Below, piece after piece: positions 1 through 8,823 of a stretch of 35,698 bases of DNA. Origin of the DNA: Flammeovirgaceae bacterium BBD 1991-12 (GTDB lineage: Bacteria > Bacteroidota > Bacteroidia > Cytophagales > Cyclobacteriaceae). The notes below the pieces were generated by a model. It worked only from the letters and a program-made list of their open reading frames with translations. It made no database searches and was not told the origin of the DNA. The stretch spans positions 1 through 35,698 of the forward strand of contig LYSV01000062.1 of assembly GCA_001657315.1 (NCBI GenBank), in the 5' to 3' direction. The position numbers and the translations under genes were made by a program. How positions within the stretch are numbered: position 1 is the first letter of the stretch; every line of letters begins with the position of its first letter.

Positions 1-1
1 G

Positions 2-574
2 GGAAACGAACAGGGAAAGGTCTCTTCCATTGTGATCAAGGAAATGTTGTATATCACAGGGGATGGTAACTCCACGCTGGAGGAGCTTATTTGGAAAAAC
101 GACAGGGCTAAACTTCAATGGGACACGCTCAGGAAGAAGTATAGGGATCAGTTGGTCAATATCCCAGGCCCCGGCGAGAAAAAAGAACTGGTATCCATAG
201 GTAATCATTGTCTGGGCACCAAATTCCTCAACGGCAATCACCTGATCAACGATGCGCTCCATCAAACCTTTGACAGGATCAGCAGGAGCATATCGGGCTT
301 TTATTTCGGCAGGTTTGACCTGCGTGTGGCTTCTCTGGAGGATCTGTACGCCGGCCGGATCATGGTGATGGAGCTGAATGGCGCCGGCTCCGAACCAGCC
401 CATATCTATGATCCGGACTTTTCTTTATTTAAAGGCCTTAAGGTACTTTTTCATCACTGGAGAGTATTGTACGAAATAAGTGTGGCTAATCATAAAAGAG
501 GAATTCCCTATCTTTCCTTCAGACAAGGCCGGAAAGAGTATGCCAGGGTAAGAGCCTTAAATAAATTAAAATAG
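2..574 (+). CDS. ATP-grasp ligase-like protein, C-terminal part (5' end outside window)
   Basis: The reading frame is open to the left edge of the window, so this is the C-terminal part of a longer gene. A GTG at 32 could be read as a start but falls inside a conserved block. The segment around it (SSIVIKEML followed by GDGNSTLEELI) looks like the ATP-grasp fold of D-alanine-D-alanine ligase-like and carbamoyl-phosphate-synthetase-like enzymes. GRFDLRV and the later VMELNGAGSEPAHIYDPD would carry the metal-binding Asp/Glu/Asn residues of the ATP-grasp active site. The family joins a carboxylate to an amine or thiol with ATP hydrolysis; the substrate cannot be read from this fragment. The stop codon lies one base before the start of the LysE-type gene, so the two are probably cotranscribed. 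Confidence 0.75.
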   Translation, partial: GNEQGKVSSIVIKEMLYITGDGNSTLEELIWKNDRAKLQWDTLRKKYRDQLVNIPGPGEKKELVSIGNHCLGTKFLNGNHLINDALHQTFDRISRSISGFYFGRFDLRVASLEDLYAGRIMVMELNGAGSEPAHIYDPDFSLFKGLKVLFHHWRVLYEISVANHKRGIPYLSFRQGRKEYARVRALNKLK

Positions 575-575
575 A

Positions 576-1193
576 TTGTTCGTCACATTCATAGTAGCCT
601 TTGTTTTCAGCTTCCTGGGCTCTATCCCTCCCGGATCCATCAACCTAAGCGTGATCCAGTTGTCCCTGGATAACCAGATAAAGGCTGCTTTCAGATTTGC
701 CCTGGCAGCAGCGCTGGTGGAGTTTCCCTATGCATGGATAGCTGTACAATTCGAAAGTCTGATCACCTCCTCGCCATGGATCGTTGACAATTTCCGCCTT
801 TTGGCAGCTTTGGTGATGTTGACACTTGGGGGGATCAATATTGCATCCCACACCCGGAAAAAGACCGGGAAATTACACGAAAAGCTAAGAAAAAGCGGTT
901 TCCGGAAGGGAGTACTGATCAGTATTCTTAATCCATTGGCTATCCCTTTCTGGATAGGTGTAACGGCCTACCTTAACCATCAGCAGTGGATCAGACTGTC
1001 GGGGACGGTGGAGGTATTCGTTTATGTTCTGGGTATTTCTTCGGGCACGTTCGCGCTGCTGGCGCTCCTTGCGCTGCTGGCACACAAACTCAGCTCATTT
1101 TCAAGGGAAAACAGGCTGGTTGGTTTGCTGCCGGGAATCGTGTTTATACTACTGGGGGTTTATGCACTAATTCAATACCTCAGTCAAGTCTGA
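576..1193 (+). CDS. LysE/ArgO-type amino-acid exporter family membrane protein
   Basis: A 205-residue protein that is almost all membrane segments, with about six predicted helices. The N-terminal pattern SIPPGSINLSVIQ matches the GPG..N...... signature that begins LysE/RhtB translocators, which export amino acids or related small molecules across the inner membrane. The only usable start is a TTG at 576, because an in-frame TAA lies just upstream; it sits one base after the preceding stop codon, as expected for translational coupling. The pairing with an ATP-grasp ligase would fit export of a ligase product, but that is inference. The 3' end overlaps the convergent DUF4230 gene by 14 bases. 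Confidence 0.8.
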   Translation: MFVTFIVAFVFSFLGSIPPGSINLSVIQLSLDNQIKAAFRFALAAALVEFPYAWIAVQFESLITSSPWIVDNFRLLAALVMLTLGGINIASHTRKKTGKLHEKLRKSGFRKGVLISILNPLAIPFWIGVTAYLNHQQWIRLSGTVEVFVYVLGISSGTFALLALLALLAHKLSSFSRENRLVGLLPGIVFILLGVYALIQYLSQV

Positions 1194-1803
1194 TACGCAC
1201 ACTGTCGGGCCGCTCCCTGAAAACAACTGTCCGGCCACTCATTCTTTCCAGCATAGGTTTCAATATAATAATGGCATTATTTCTGGTTTGATCAAGAATA
1301 CCGGAGGCGAGAGCGGCTTCCTTTATTTCACGTTCTGCCTGCCGGTAGGCCCTTTGTACAAACGCCCCCTCGTCCTTTAAAGGGTTGGTCTGAAGAGAAT
1401 AGATCTCTGTTTTTTCCATATCAAGCTTGTAATAGCATATTTCCGGATGTGGTAATTGAATGTACAGTGTATCACCTTCAAGGACTACATCTTCTGCATT
1501 CATCATGCTCAGGTCAAGGCATCCTACCGCCTCTCCCATACTTATCAGCGCAATTTTGGAATCAGGCCCCAGCTTGAAGATGGTCAGAAACTCTTCACTG
1601 AGCTCGGTGAGTTCAGTAATCTCCTTAAAGTTGTACTTCACCAGCTCCAGCTTACCCATGGCCTCCACTTCTCTGAGGATAGCAGAACGTTTGATAGTGA
1701 GAGCCGGTTTTTCGCTGCTTTTGGTAGGTATAGCGATCCAAACAATTAAAGCCATAATGATGAGCCACGGCAAAGACCTAAGAAAAATTTGTATCGTTTT
1801 CAT
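1180..1803 (-). CDS. DUF4230 domain protein, membrane anchored
   Basis: A 207-residue protein with one N-terminal hydrophobic helix (about residues 9-26, LPWLIIMALIVWIAIP) and a soluble domain that should face the periplasm. The body fits the DUF4230 family of Bacteroidota and Firmicutes: an initial strand with LREVEAMGKLELVKY, then a repeated strand region with LEGDTLYIQLPHPEI, and a C-terminal helix with AEREIKEAALASGIL. No enzymatic motif is visible and no function is established for the family. It is divergent from the 5-oxoprolinase gene (78 bases between starts) and its 3' end runs 14 bases into the LysE-type gene on the other strand. Confidence 0.8.
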   Translation of the reverse strand: MKTIQIFLRSLPWLIIMALIVWIAIPTKSSEKPALTIKRSAILREVEAMGKLELVKYNFKEITELTELSEEFLTIFKLGPDSKIALISMGEAVGCLDLSMMNAEDVVLEGDTLYIQLPHPEICYYKLDMEKTEIYSLQTNPLKDEGAFVQRAYRQAEREIKEAALASGILDQTRNNAIIILKPMLERMSGRTVVFRERPDSVRIRLD

Positions 1804-1881
1804 TATTATGCTTTGTAACGAATTTACCGATATTTAACCAAATGATCTTTAATTTCTATTTACAGCCTTATTATCACAAGC

Positions 1882-4800
1882 ATGTGGCAAGTTTGGATTG
1901 ATACCGGGGGAACTTTCACCGATTGTATCGCCTTTACCCCGTCCGGTGAGGAGAAGCAACTTAAAATATTGAGTAACAGTAGCCTTAGAGGGAGAATTAT
2001 TGGGATCAGCGGAAATACCCTTCAATGCCATTTCGCATGGGGAATAGGCACGGACATATTCCGGAACTATCAGTTTGAAGTACTCACCACCGATTTCAGG
2101 GCCCGTATCGAACATGTAGATATTGAAAGTGGGATAATACAGTTGGATAAAACCCCGGATAGCAGCCTTACGGAAATGGAATTTCAGATAAGCACAGGTG
2201 AGGAAGTGCCCGTTTTGGCCGCACGACTTTTAACGGAGACCCCGTTGGACAAATCACTGCCGGAACTCCACATGAAACTGGGCTCCACCAAGGGTACCAA
2301 TGCCCTTCTTGAACGAAAGGGAGCCAGTGTATTACTACTGGTCACGAAGGGTTTTAAAGATCTGCTGGTAATAGGGGACCAGCAACGCCCTCATCTTTTT
2401 ACACTCAACATTGTTACTCCCGGGCCTGTGTATGATCAGGTGATGGAGGTAGATGAAAGAATAGATAACCGAGGGGCAGTACTTCAGAAGATCAATACCA
2501 CCGGCCTGTTGCCACATTTAGCGTCCATACCCCGGGATACTGCCATAGCCATAGCACTAATGAACAGCTACGTAAATGACCAGCATGAACAGGAGCTAAA
2601 GCATGTGCTGACCGGAATGGGCTTCCGGCACATCAGTTGCTCAACGGAGATCTCCAAAGCCATTAAAATACTGCCACGTACTGAAACTGCAGTAGCCAAC
2701 GCCTACTTACAGCCGGTTATTTCAAGCTACATTCAAGGTATTGAAAGCAAACTCTCAGGAGGCAGGTTACAGGTGATGACCAGTAGCGGGTCGATCATTG
2801 AGTCCGATGGATTCCAACCCAAGGACAGCCTGCTAAGCGGGCCTGCCGGAGGCATTGTGGGAGCGGCAAAAACCGCCCGACGCTCCGGGGAGGGCAGGAT
2901 CATCACCTTTGATATGGGTGGCACCAGTACCGACGTGGCCATTTTTAACGGTGAGTACGATTACGCCTATGAAACAAAGGTAGGAGCTGCCAGAATAGTA
3001 AGCCCCTGCCTTCGTATAGAGACCATAGCCGCTGGTGGTGGTTCCATATGCAGCTTCACAGAAGGGATACTTACCGTAGGGCCGGAAAGCGCCGGCGCTG
3101 ACCCGGGGCCGGCATGCTATGGTGCCGGTGGTCCTTTAAGCGTGACGGACATTAACCTGCTCTCGGGCAAGCTCTCTCCTGAGGGCTTCAGTATTCCGGT
3201 AAACCGGGATATGGCTGAACGGGCAGCGCTTGATATTACAGAACGAATAAAGTCACAGCACGGAAAATCTTATTCGCTGGAAGAGCTACTGGAAGCTTTT
3301 ACTACCATTGCCAATGAAAAAATGGCCGAAGCCATCCGGAAAGTATCATTGAAGAAGGGCCATGACCCCAGAGACTATGCCCTGCTCACCTTTGGCGGAG
3401 CCGGTAGCCAGCACGCCTGTAGTATCGCCGGGCTTTTAGGGATAGAAAAGATCATCATACCCTATGCAGCAGGTTTACTGAGTGCCTTTGGCATTGGAAA
3501 TGCCGATGTGGAGGTTTTCGCCGAAAAGCTGGTACTGAAGCCATGGTCAGCTGTCAACGATCATGCATTATTATGGCGCGAATTACAAAATCAGGCTTTT
3601 GACAACCTTCAGGATCAGGGTTATGACCAGGCACAGTTAAAAGTCAAAAAAAGACTGTATTATCTACGATTTAAAGGTCAGGAAAATACTATCGAAACAG
3701 AAGACATCGGAAATGTACCTGAACTTTTTAAAGAGGCCTATGAAAAACTTTACGGGCACTGGCTTGAGGGGCCTGAGATAGAAATTGAATCGTTGAAGCT
3801 TATCGCCACGGTACATCATGACCGCCCTGCAGATGAACCTGACCCGAAGGTAGCATATCAACCTCAAACCACAATATTTCAGGAAAGCTACAGCCATGGA
3901 GAGTGGATGAGTACCCCCGTCTATCGCTGGGAACAGCTCCGTGCCGGCGCAGTCATTCAGGGAACTGCCATAATCCTCAGCCATAACACTACTGTTTATC
4001 TCGAAAAGGGTTGGCAATTTGACCTTGATGAATACAACACAGCCATCCTCACCTATCAGACCGCAGCGTCTGTTTCTGTCATTGAAAGTGAAGAGGCCAA
4101 CGTGGAGTTGTACAAAAACCGCTTCATGTCGGTGGTAGAAGATATGGGAGCCATTCTGCAACGCACCTCGTTTTCTGTCAATGTAAAGGAGCGGCTGGAT
4201 TTCTCCTGTGCATTGATGGATGCGCAGGGCTACCTTATCGTAAATGCTCCTCATATTCCGGTACACCTCGGCAGCATGGGTGTGTGCGTGAGAAAAGTGG
4301 TTGAGTCACTTCCTATGAACGAGGGTGACGTGGTGATCACCAATCATCCGGCCTACGGTGGTTCGCACCTCCCGGATATCACACTCATCAGTCCGGTATA
4401 TTTCAGGGGGCAGTTGACCGGCTATGTAGCCAACCGTGCGCATCATGCTGAAATAGGTGGGAAAACCCCCGGTTCAATGCCCACCAATGCTACCTCGCTG
4501 GAGGAAGAGGGGGTGATCATAATACCTCAATACCTGATCTGTGATGGTAAGGAGCGGTGGGATAGTCTAAAAAAACTGTTGATGCATGCGCCCCATCCCA
4601 CCCGGTCACCTGAAGAGAACCTGGCTGACCTGCGCGGTGGCATTGCTGCGCTTAAAATGGGTGTAGACAGTGTAAAGCTACTATGTGAGCGCTTTGGAGT
4701 ACAGAATGTGACCGGTTATATGAGTACGCTCAAGAGCTATGTGGCGGACACACTGAACAGAAACATCCGCCCATGGCAGGGGCATTTTCAGGCTGAGGAG

Positions 4801-5634
4801 AGACTGGATGATGGCTCGCGGCTTTGCGTTGACCTCACCATTGGCGACAGGATCCGGTTTGATTTCGCAGGAACCAGTCCTGTGCATAAAAACAATCTCA
4901 ATGCTACCGAGGCCATCGTCAATAGTGTTGTACTCTATGTACTGAGACTGCTGCTGGACAAAGACCTGCCATTGAATGAAGGTTTGTTGGAAAATGTAGA
5001 GATTGTATTACCCCAGGGTCTCCTAAACCCTGATTTCACCAAAGATCATCAGCCGGCAGTGGTGGGTGGCAATACCGAGGTAAGCCAGCGCCTGACCGAT
5101 ACGCTACTCAAAGCGTTGGGACTGTCCGCCTGTAGTCAGGGTACTATGAACAATCTTCTTTTTGGCAACGAGCGATTTGGCTATTATGAGACCATCTGCG
5201 GGGGCACAGGGGCAGGTGAAGGCTTCAACGGTCATGACGCTATTCACCAACACATGACCAATACCCGCATCACCGATCCGGAGATCATCGAGCATCGCTA
5301 TCCTGTGCGACTGGATGGATTTGCCATCCGGGAGAGCTCCGGCGGCACAGGGCAGTGGCACGGCGGAAATGGTGTGGTGCGGAAATATACGTTCCTGGAC
5401 AGGCTGGATCTGACCTTACTCACCCAACACAGGAAAGAAGCTCCCTATGGCCTTGAGAATGGAAAGCCTGGCAAGGTGGGCAAACAGTATCTTATCCGTA
5501 AGGAGGGTACAAAACATGAGTTACATGGAATTGATAATACAGTGGTTGAAGCTGGTGACAGGCTGATCATTGAAACTCCGGGAGGTGGGGGATGGGGCTT
5601 GGATATCCAGAACTTTAAATCTCTCCGAGTATAA
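1882..5634 (+). CDS. 5-oxoprolinase (ATP-hydrolysing), HyuA-HyuB fusion
   Basis: A 1250-residue protein of normal length for the fused eukaryotic-type 5-oxoprolinase, which opens 5-oxo-L-proline to L-glutamate using ATP and so recycles cyclised glutamine/glutathione products in the cytosol. The N-terminal part is the hydantoinase A (HyuA) half: DTGGTFTDCI at residues 7-16, an ASKHA-type phosphate loop (MGGTSTDVAIF) near residue 350, then FGGAGSQHAC near 505. From about residue 720 the HyuB half begins (RFMSVVEDMGAILQRTSFS, later NHPAYGGSHLPDIT and GGGGWG at the end). The start ATG directly precedes the conserved N-terminal strand. The separate OplA/OplB or PxpABC arrangement is not present here. 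No neighbouring glutathione gene is seen. Confidence 0.93.
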   Translation: MWQVWIDTGGTFTDCIAFTPSGEEKQLKILSNSSLRGRIIGISGNTLQCHFAWGIGTDIFRNYQFEVLTTDFRARIEHVDIESGIIQLDKTPDSSLTEMEFQISTGEEVPVLAARLLTETPLDKSLPELHMKLGSTKGTNALLERKGASVLLLVTKGFKDLLVIGDQQRPHLFTLNIVTPGPVYDQVMEVDERIDNRGAVLQKINTTGLLPHLASIPRDTAIAIALMNSYVNDQHEQELKHVLTGMGFRHISCSTEISKAIKILPRTETAVANAYLQPVISSYIQGIESKLSGGRLQVMTSSGSIIESDGFQPKDSLLSGPAGGIVGAAKTARRSGEGRIITFDMGGTSTDVAIFNGEYDYAYETKVGAARIVSPCLRIETIAAGGGSICSFTEGILTVGPESAGADPGPACYGAGGPLSVTDINLLSGKLSPEGFSIPVNRDMAERAALDITERIKSQHGKSYSLEELLEAFTTIANEKMAEAIRKVSLKKGHDPRDYALLTFGGAGSQHACSIAGLLGIEKIIIPYAAGLLSAFGIGNADVEVFAEKLVLKPWSAVNDHALLWRELQNQAFDNLQDQGYDQAQLKVKKRLYYLRFKGQENTIETEDIGNVPELFKEAYEKLYGHWLEGPEIEIESLKLIATVHHDRPADEPDPKVAYQPQTTIFQESYSHGEWMSTPVYRWEQLRAGAVIQGTAIILSHNTTVYLEKGWQFDLDEYNTAILTYQTAASVSVIESEEANVELYKNRFMSVVEDMGAILQRTSFSVNVKERLDFSCALMDAQGYLIVNAPHIPVHLGSMGVCVRKVVESLPMNEGDVVITNHPAYGGSHLPDITLISPVYFRGQLTGYVANRAHHAEIGGKTPGSMPTNATSLEEEGVIIIPQYLICDGKERWDSLKKLLMHAPHPTRSPEENLADLRGGIAALKMGVDSVKLLCERFGVQNVTGYMSTLKSYVADTLNRNIRPWQGHFQAEERLDDGSRLCVDLTIGDRIRFDFAGTSPVHKNNLNATEAIVNSVVLYVLRLLLDKDLPLNEGLLENVEIVLPQGLLNPDFTKDHQPAVVGGNTEVSQRLTDTLLKALGLSACSQGTMNNLLFGNERFGYYETICGGTGAGEGFNGHDAIHQHMTNTRITDPEIIEHRYPVRLDGFAIRESSGGTGQWHGGNGVVRKYTFLDRLDLTLLTQHRKEAPYGLENGKPGKVGKQYLIRKEGTKHELHGIDNTVVEAGDRLIIETPGGGGWGLDIQNFKSLRV

Positions 5635-5662
5635 TTCACGGCGCCCGAAGCAAGAAAAAAAG

Positions 5663-6085
5663 TTATTTTTTCCCTATGCTAATTAAATATTCTTCAGCTG
5701 TCATCACCGGAATCCTTGACTGCTGAAAGTCTTTCCCATTTCTCGTAATGAGTATGTTACAATCGGATTTCAATGCGCTAAAATACTGAAGAGAATCCTC
5801 GAAATCCCTGAAAGAAGAATTGAGACCTTTTTCGATTATCGATTCATCTAGATCGCATACTTCTGAAAGTATCTTGAATTTTCTTAATTTGACCCTTGCC
5901 GCTTCAGAGTTTTCAAATTTTGCCAGAAAGTAATTCACAGTGGCATAAGACAATGCAGATACAACTATGGCAAGCTGTCCATTGTCAGCCAATGTTGCAA
6001 TTTTTGCTATTGATTCATAAAAAGGTATTCGCTCACCTAATAAATCCAGCATGACATTCGTATCAAGATACAGTTTTGCCTTCAT
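5663..6085 (-). CDS. PIN-domain toxin-like protein (VapC-like)
   Basis: A 140-residue PIN-domain protein. Acidic residues expected to bind Mg/Mn are visible: D8 in YLDTNV, E96/D97 in RDFEDSLQY, and the C-terminal TRNGKDF motif, which is typical of the PIN_3-type VapC relatives. Such proteins are usually site-specific RNases that form the toxin half of a type II toxin-antitoxin pair. Its ATG overlaps the stop of the upstream small gene by four bases (ATGA), the usual coupling in vapBC pairs. All the expected acidic positions appear intact, so I see no sign of inactivation. The target RNA cannot be told from sequence. Confidence 0.85.
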   Translation of the reverse strand: MKAKLYLDTNVMLDLLGERIPFYESIAKIATLADNGQLAIVVSALSYATVNYFLAKFENSEAARVKLRKFKILSEVCDLDESIIEKGLNSSFRDFEDSLQYFSALKSDCNILITRNGKDFQQSRIPVMTAEEYLISIGKK

Positions 6086-6339
6086 TTATACTTCTCGGCA
6101 AGATAATTTGAATATTCCTTTTTATAATTGATATCGGTCGGAATATTAACTCCTGAAGATATACTTTTAACGTAGGGTGAAATTTCTATTGTTTGCTTTT
6201 CTGACTGATTTTCCTGAATAGTCAGAGCCTTAAGATAGGCCTCTATTATTCGGGATAGACTTCTATTACGTGAAGCAGCATACTCCTTGGCCTTCTCAAT
6301 CACGTTTTTATCAAGTTTCAAAGTTAGTTTTGCATCCAT
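6082..6339 (-). CDS. Ribbon-helix-helix antitoxin of the PIN pair (DUF6364-like)
   Basis: An 85-residue protein starting at MDAKLTLKLDKNVIEKAKEYA. The first strand (KLTLKLD) followed by two helices (VIEKAKEYAASRNRSLSRIIEAYLKAL) is the ribbon-helix-helix DNA-binding fold seen in DUF6364 antitoxins of Bacteroidota. The C-terminal half, rich in charged residues (YKKEYSNYLAEKYK), is the usual toxin-wrapping tail. The frame is open 16 codons further upstream, but that part does not look like the family, and the internal ATG at 6339 sits a proper distance behind a good -7 box. It overlaps the PIN gene by four bases and would repress its own promoter. Confidence 0.82.
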   Translation of the reverse strand: MDAKLTLKLDKNVIEKAKEYAASRNRSLSRIIEAYLKALTIQENQSEKQTIEISPYVKSISSGVNIPTDINYKKEYSNYLAEKYK

Positions 6340-6358
6340 ATGCCCATAGCTATACGTA

Positions 6359-6366
6359 CAAATATA
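6359..6366 (-). promoter_or_regulatory. -7 promoter box of the antitoxin gene
   Basis: Read on the minus strand the sequence is TATATTTG, a full match to the Bacteroidota TAnnTTTG box, ending 20 bases upstream of the antitoxin ATG. I see no clear -33 TTTG at the right distance. The box abuts the T-run of the upstream terminator. Confidence 0.5.
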
Positions 6367-6368
6367 GA

Positions 6369-6430
6369 AAAAAAAGCCGTATAACATGTCCTGCTAACCA
6401 GGATAGTCTAAAAAAACTGTACAAGGCTTT
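6369..6430 (-). terminator. Terminator after the MtfA-like gene
   Basis: On the minus strand AAAGCC (6425-6430) pairs with GGCTTT (6373-6378), which runs on into a T-tract. Inside lies a second hairpin, TCCTG-CTAAC-CAGGA (6389-6403 on the plus strand). It lies between the metallopeptidase stop codon and the antitoxin promoter, so it would separate the two units. Confidence 0.5.
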
Positions 6431-6440
6431 AATTTTCAAC

Positions 6441-7250
6441 CTATCTCCCCTGATACAACGCGACAGGATCCTGGTTCAGCAGCTTCTTTAGTGTGTCATA
6501 CAAGTCAGGTATGGCCTCACTGAATTGCAGGGGTTTCTCAAAAAAGTACTCCAGTGAAACCGCAAAAAATTCATAGGCATTCGTACCGGCATAGTCTCTG
6601 AAAAAATGGCCATTTCCCTCCCTTATAATGGGTACTTCACGCCGTGTGATCTCGGCCAGCTTTTGCAGTGCTCCATTGTCCAGAAAGTCGTATTCCTTGT
6701 TTTTTATTCTGTTTTCAAAATGAATGGCATGGGCCATTTCATGGATACCTACATTTAAAGAGTCCTTTAAGTTGGCATATCCATCCACAAAACTCTTCCA
6801 TGACAGGACAATGATACCTGCACGCGGATTTACCTCTCCCAGGTGATACCGCTGTGTAATATTGGAATAGTAGGAGTCAGGGTAGATAAGGATCCGGTCA
6901 AAGTTGGCCAGGTAGATCTTAGGCAGTCCAAAAGTGAGCTGAATGGCCGAGGCTGAGATCAGCACCCTCATTTCATCCGTAACTACCTTAAAGCCCCGTG
7001 TAACGAACTTTTTGGAATACATAAAACGCTGCAGGCGTCTTTCAAACCTTTTCTGATCTTCCGGCGCAAGCAGCCTGTAGTAGGCCGAGTACTCCTGTAA
7101 GATCTCGCGATGCTGCTGGCTTAAGGGGCTGCGACGATGAAAGAAATTTTCAAGCTCCTGACGTGCTATGACAAACACGTCATAAAACAGCTTTACCACT
7201 GCCGCTACAAGGCCGATCAGCAGCAGACCGACAACAACGTACCAGAGCAT
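6441..7250 (-). CDS. MtfA-like zinc metallopeptidase (M90 family)
   Basis: A 269-residue protein with an N-terminal transmembrane helix (residues 3-20) and a cytosolic or peripheral domain. The zinc site is H170-E171-M-A-H174 (HEMAH), and the downstream EFFAVSLEYFFEKP supplies the later Glu of the M90 family. MtfA of E. coli binds the Mlc repressor and has aminopeptidase activity; the Bacteroidota members carry an added membrane anchor and their substrate is not known. The ATG directly follows the glycyl-tRNA synthetase stop (TGAATG), so its translation is probably coupled to that gene. A terminator-like structure follows it. Confidence 0.85.
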   Translation of the reverse strand: MLWYVVVGLLLIGLVAAVVKLFYDVFVIARQELENFFHRRSPLSQQHREILQEYSAYYRLLAPEDQKRFERRLQRFMYSKKFVTRGFKVVTDEMRVLISASAIQLTFGLPKIYLANFDRILIYPDSYYSNITQRYHLGEVNPRAGIIVLSWKSFVDGYANLKDSLNVGIHEMAHAIHFENRIKNKEYDFLDNGALQKLAEITRREVPIIREGNGHFFRDYAGTNAYEFFAVSLEYFFEKPLQFSEAIPDLYDTLKKLLNQDPVALYQGR

Positions 7251-8795
7251 TCAGAGCTTGCGCAGTAGTGTATTGATCGAAACCAAAGCTTCGATTCTTT
7301 CATTGAGGTCCCGTATGCTCAATCGCTCCTGCACGGCTGTGTCCCTGTCCCTCAATGTTACCGTGTCATCTTCAAGTGTCTGATGGTCCACTGTTACACA
7401 ATAAGGCGTACCTATGGCGTCCTGACGTCTGTACCTTCTACCGATAGCATCCTTTTCGTCATACTGGCAGTTGAAATTGAATTTCAGATCATCTATGATC
7501 TCTCTCGCCTTTTCGGGCAGTCCGTCTTTCTTCAACAGCGGCAATACAGCCACCTTTACCGGGGCAAGCGCTGCAGGTATTTTCAGCACTACCCTCTCGC
7601 TCCCATCTTCCAGTGTCTCTTCCATGTAGGAAGCTGACAGCACGGCAAGGAAGGTCCGGTCCAGACCAATGGAGGTCTCTATCACGTAGGGCACATAGCT
7701 CTTGTTTTCCTGCGGATCAAAAAACTGAAGCTTTTTACCCGAGTACTCTTCATGCGCCTTTAGATCAAAATCCGTGCGGCTGTGAATACCTTCCAGCTCT
7801 TTGAAACCCATCGGGAAGTTGAATTGAATGTCGCAGGCTGCATTGGCATAATGCGCCAGGTTCAGATGATCATGAAAACGGTAGTTATCGTCACCCATAC
7901 CAAGTATACTGTGCCACTTCATCCTTCTTTCCTTCCAGTATTCATACCACTCCATTTCCTCTCCGGGTTTCACAAAGAATTGCATTTCCATCTGCTCAAA
8001 TTCACGCATCCTGAAGATGAACTGCCGGGCAATGATCTCATTCCGAAAAGCCTTGCCGATCTGGGCGATACCAAAGGGTATCTTCATCCTGCCTGTTTTC
8101 TGCACATTCAGGAAGTTAACAAATATACCCTGGGCAGTCTCCGGCCTTAAGTAGATTGTATTGGCGCCATCAGCGAGTGAGCCCAGCTCTGTGGAAAACA
8201 TGAGGTTGAACTGGCGCACATCGGTCCAGTTTTTGGATCCTGAAATGGGACAGGCGATCCCCAGTTCTTCAATCAGTGTTTTCAGTTCTTCCAGCTGACC
8301 GTTTTCCATAGAAGCCTTAAGGCGATCGTTGATGTTGCCGATCTTCTCCTGATATTGCAAAACCCTGCCATTGGTGGTCAGGAATTGCTGTTCATCAAAG
8401 CTTTCTCCAAACCGTTTCTTTGCCTTTTCTACCTCCTTGCTGATCTTGCCTTCTATTTTGGCTATGTGATCTTCCACCAGCACATCTGCCCTGTAACGTT
8501 TTTTGGAATCCTTATTGTCAATAAGCGGGTCATTAAAGGCATCCACATGACCGGAAGCCTTCCATGTAGTGGGGTGCATGAATATGGCGGCATCAATCCC
8601 CACGATGTTCTCATGCATCTGCACCATGGCCTTCCACCAGAAACTCTTGATGTTGTTTTTCAACTCTGCCCCATACTGACCATAATCATAGACCGCACCC
8701 AACCCATCATAGATTTCACTGGATGGAAAAACAAAGCCATACTCCTTGGCATGGGCTACAATTTTTCTCAGGAGGTTATCATCGTGATTCGCCAT
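7251..8795 (-). CDS. glyS: Glycyl-tRNA synthetase (dimeric, eukaryotic/archaeal type)
   Basis: This 514-residue class II synthetase charges tRNA-Gly. The N-terminus ANHDDNLLRKIVAHAKEYGFVFPSSEIYDG is the characteristic opening of the alpha2-type GlyRS. The class II motif 2 region is RPETAQGIFVNF followed by KAFRNEI, and FRMREFEQMEMQFF follows. Motif 3 is the GLDRTFLAVL segment, and the last about 120 residues are the anticodon-binding domain (PVKVAVLPLLKKDG). I start the protein at ATG 8795 rather than at a codon three positions upstream, because a perfect -7 promoter box ends only 7 bases from it. The gene is followed without a gap by the MtfA-like peptidase. Confidence 0.95.
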   Translation of the reverse strand: MANHDDNLLRKIVAHAKEYGFVFPSSEIYDGLGAVYDYGQYGAELKNNIKSFWWKAMVQMHENIVGIDAAIFMHPTTWKASGHVDAFNDPLIDNKDSKKRYRADVLVEDHIAKIEGKISKEVEKAKKRFGESFDEQQFLTTNGRVLQYQEKIGNINDRLKASMENGQLEELKTLIEELGIACPISGSKNWTDVRQFNLMFSTELGSLADGANTIYLRPETAQGIFVNFLNVQKTGRMKIPFGIAQIGKAFRNEIIARQFIFRMREFEQMEMQFFVKPGEEMEWYEYWKERRMKWHSILGMGDDNYRFHDHLNLAHYANAACDIQFNFPMGFKELEGIHSRTDFDLKAHEEYSGKKLQFFDPQENKSYVPYVIETSIGLDRTFLAVLSASYMEETLEDGSERVVLKIPAALAPVKVAVLPLLKKDGLPEKAREIIDDLKFNFNCQYDEKDAIGRRYRRQDAIGTPYCVTVDHQTLEDDTVTLRDRDTAVQERLSIRDLNERIEALVSINTLLRKL

Positions 8796-8801
8796 AGGGC
8801 G

Positions 8802-8809
8802 CAAAGATA
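8802..8809 (-). promoter_or_regulatory. -7 promoter box of glyS
   Basis: On the minus strand this reads TATCTTTG, a full match to TAnnTTTG. It ends 7 bases before the glyS ATG, so transcription would begin at or within a few bases of the start codon. No convincing -33 TTTG was found at the usual spacing. The box lies in the 28-base gap behind the histidine kinase gene. Confidence 0.55.
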
Positions 8810-8823
8810 TGGGAATTTAATAG

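Noticed and set aside
3664-4266. Two-hundred-codon frame on the minus strand within the 5-oxoprolinase gene
   Set aside because: It lies entirely within the conserved HyuA-HyuB coding region, and its translation shows no recognisable family.
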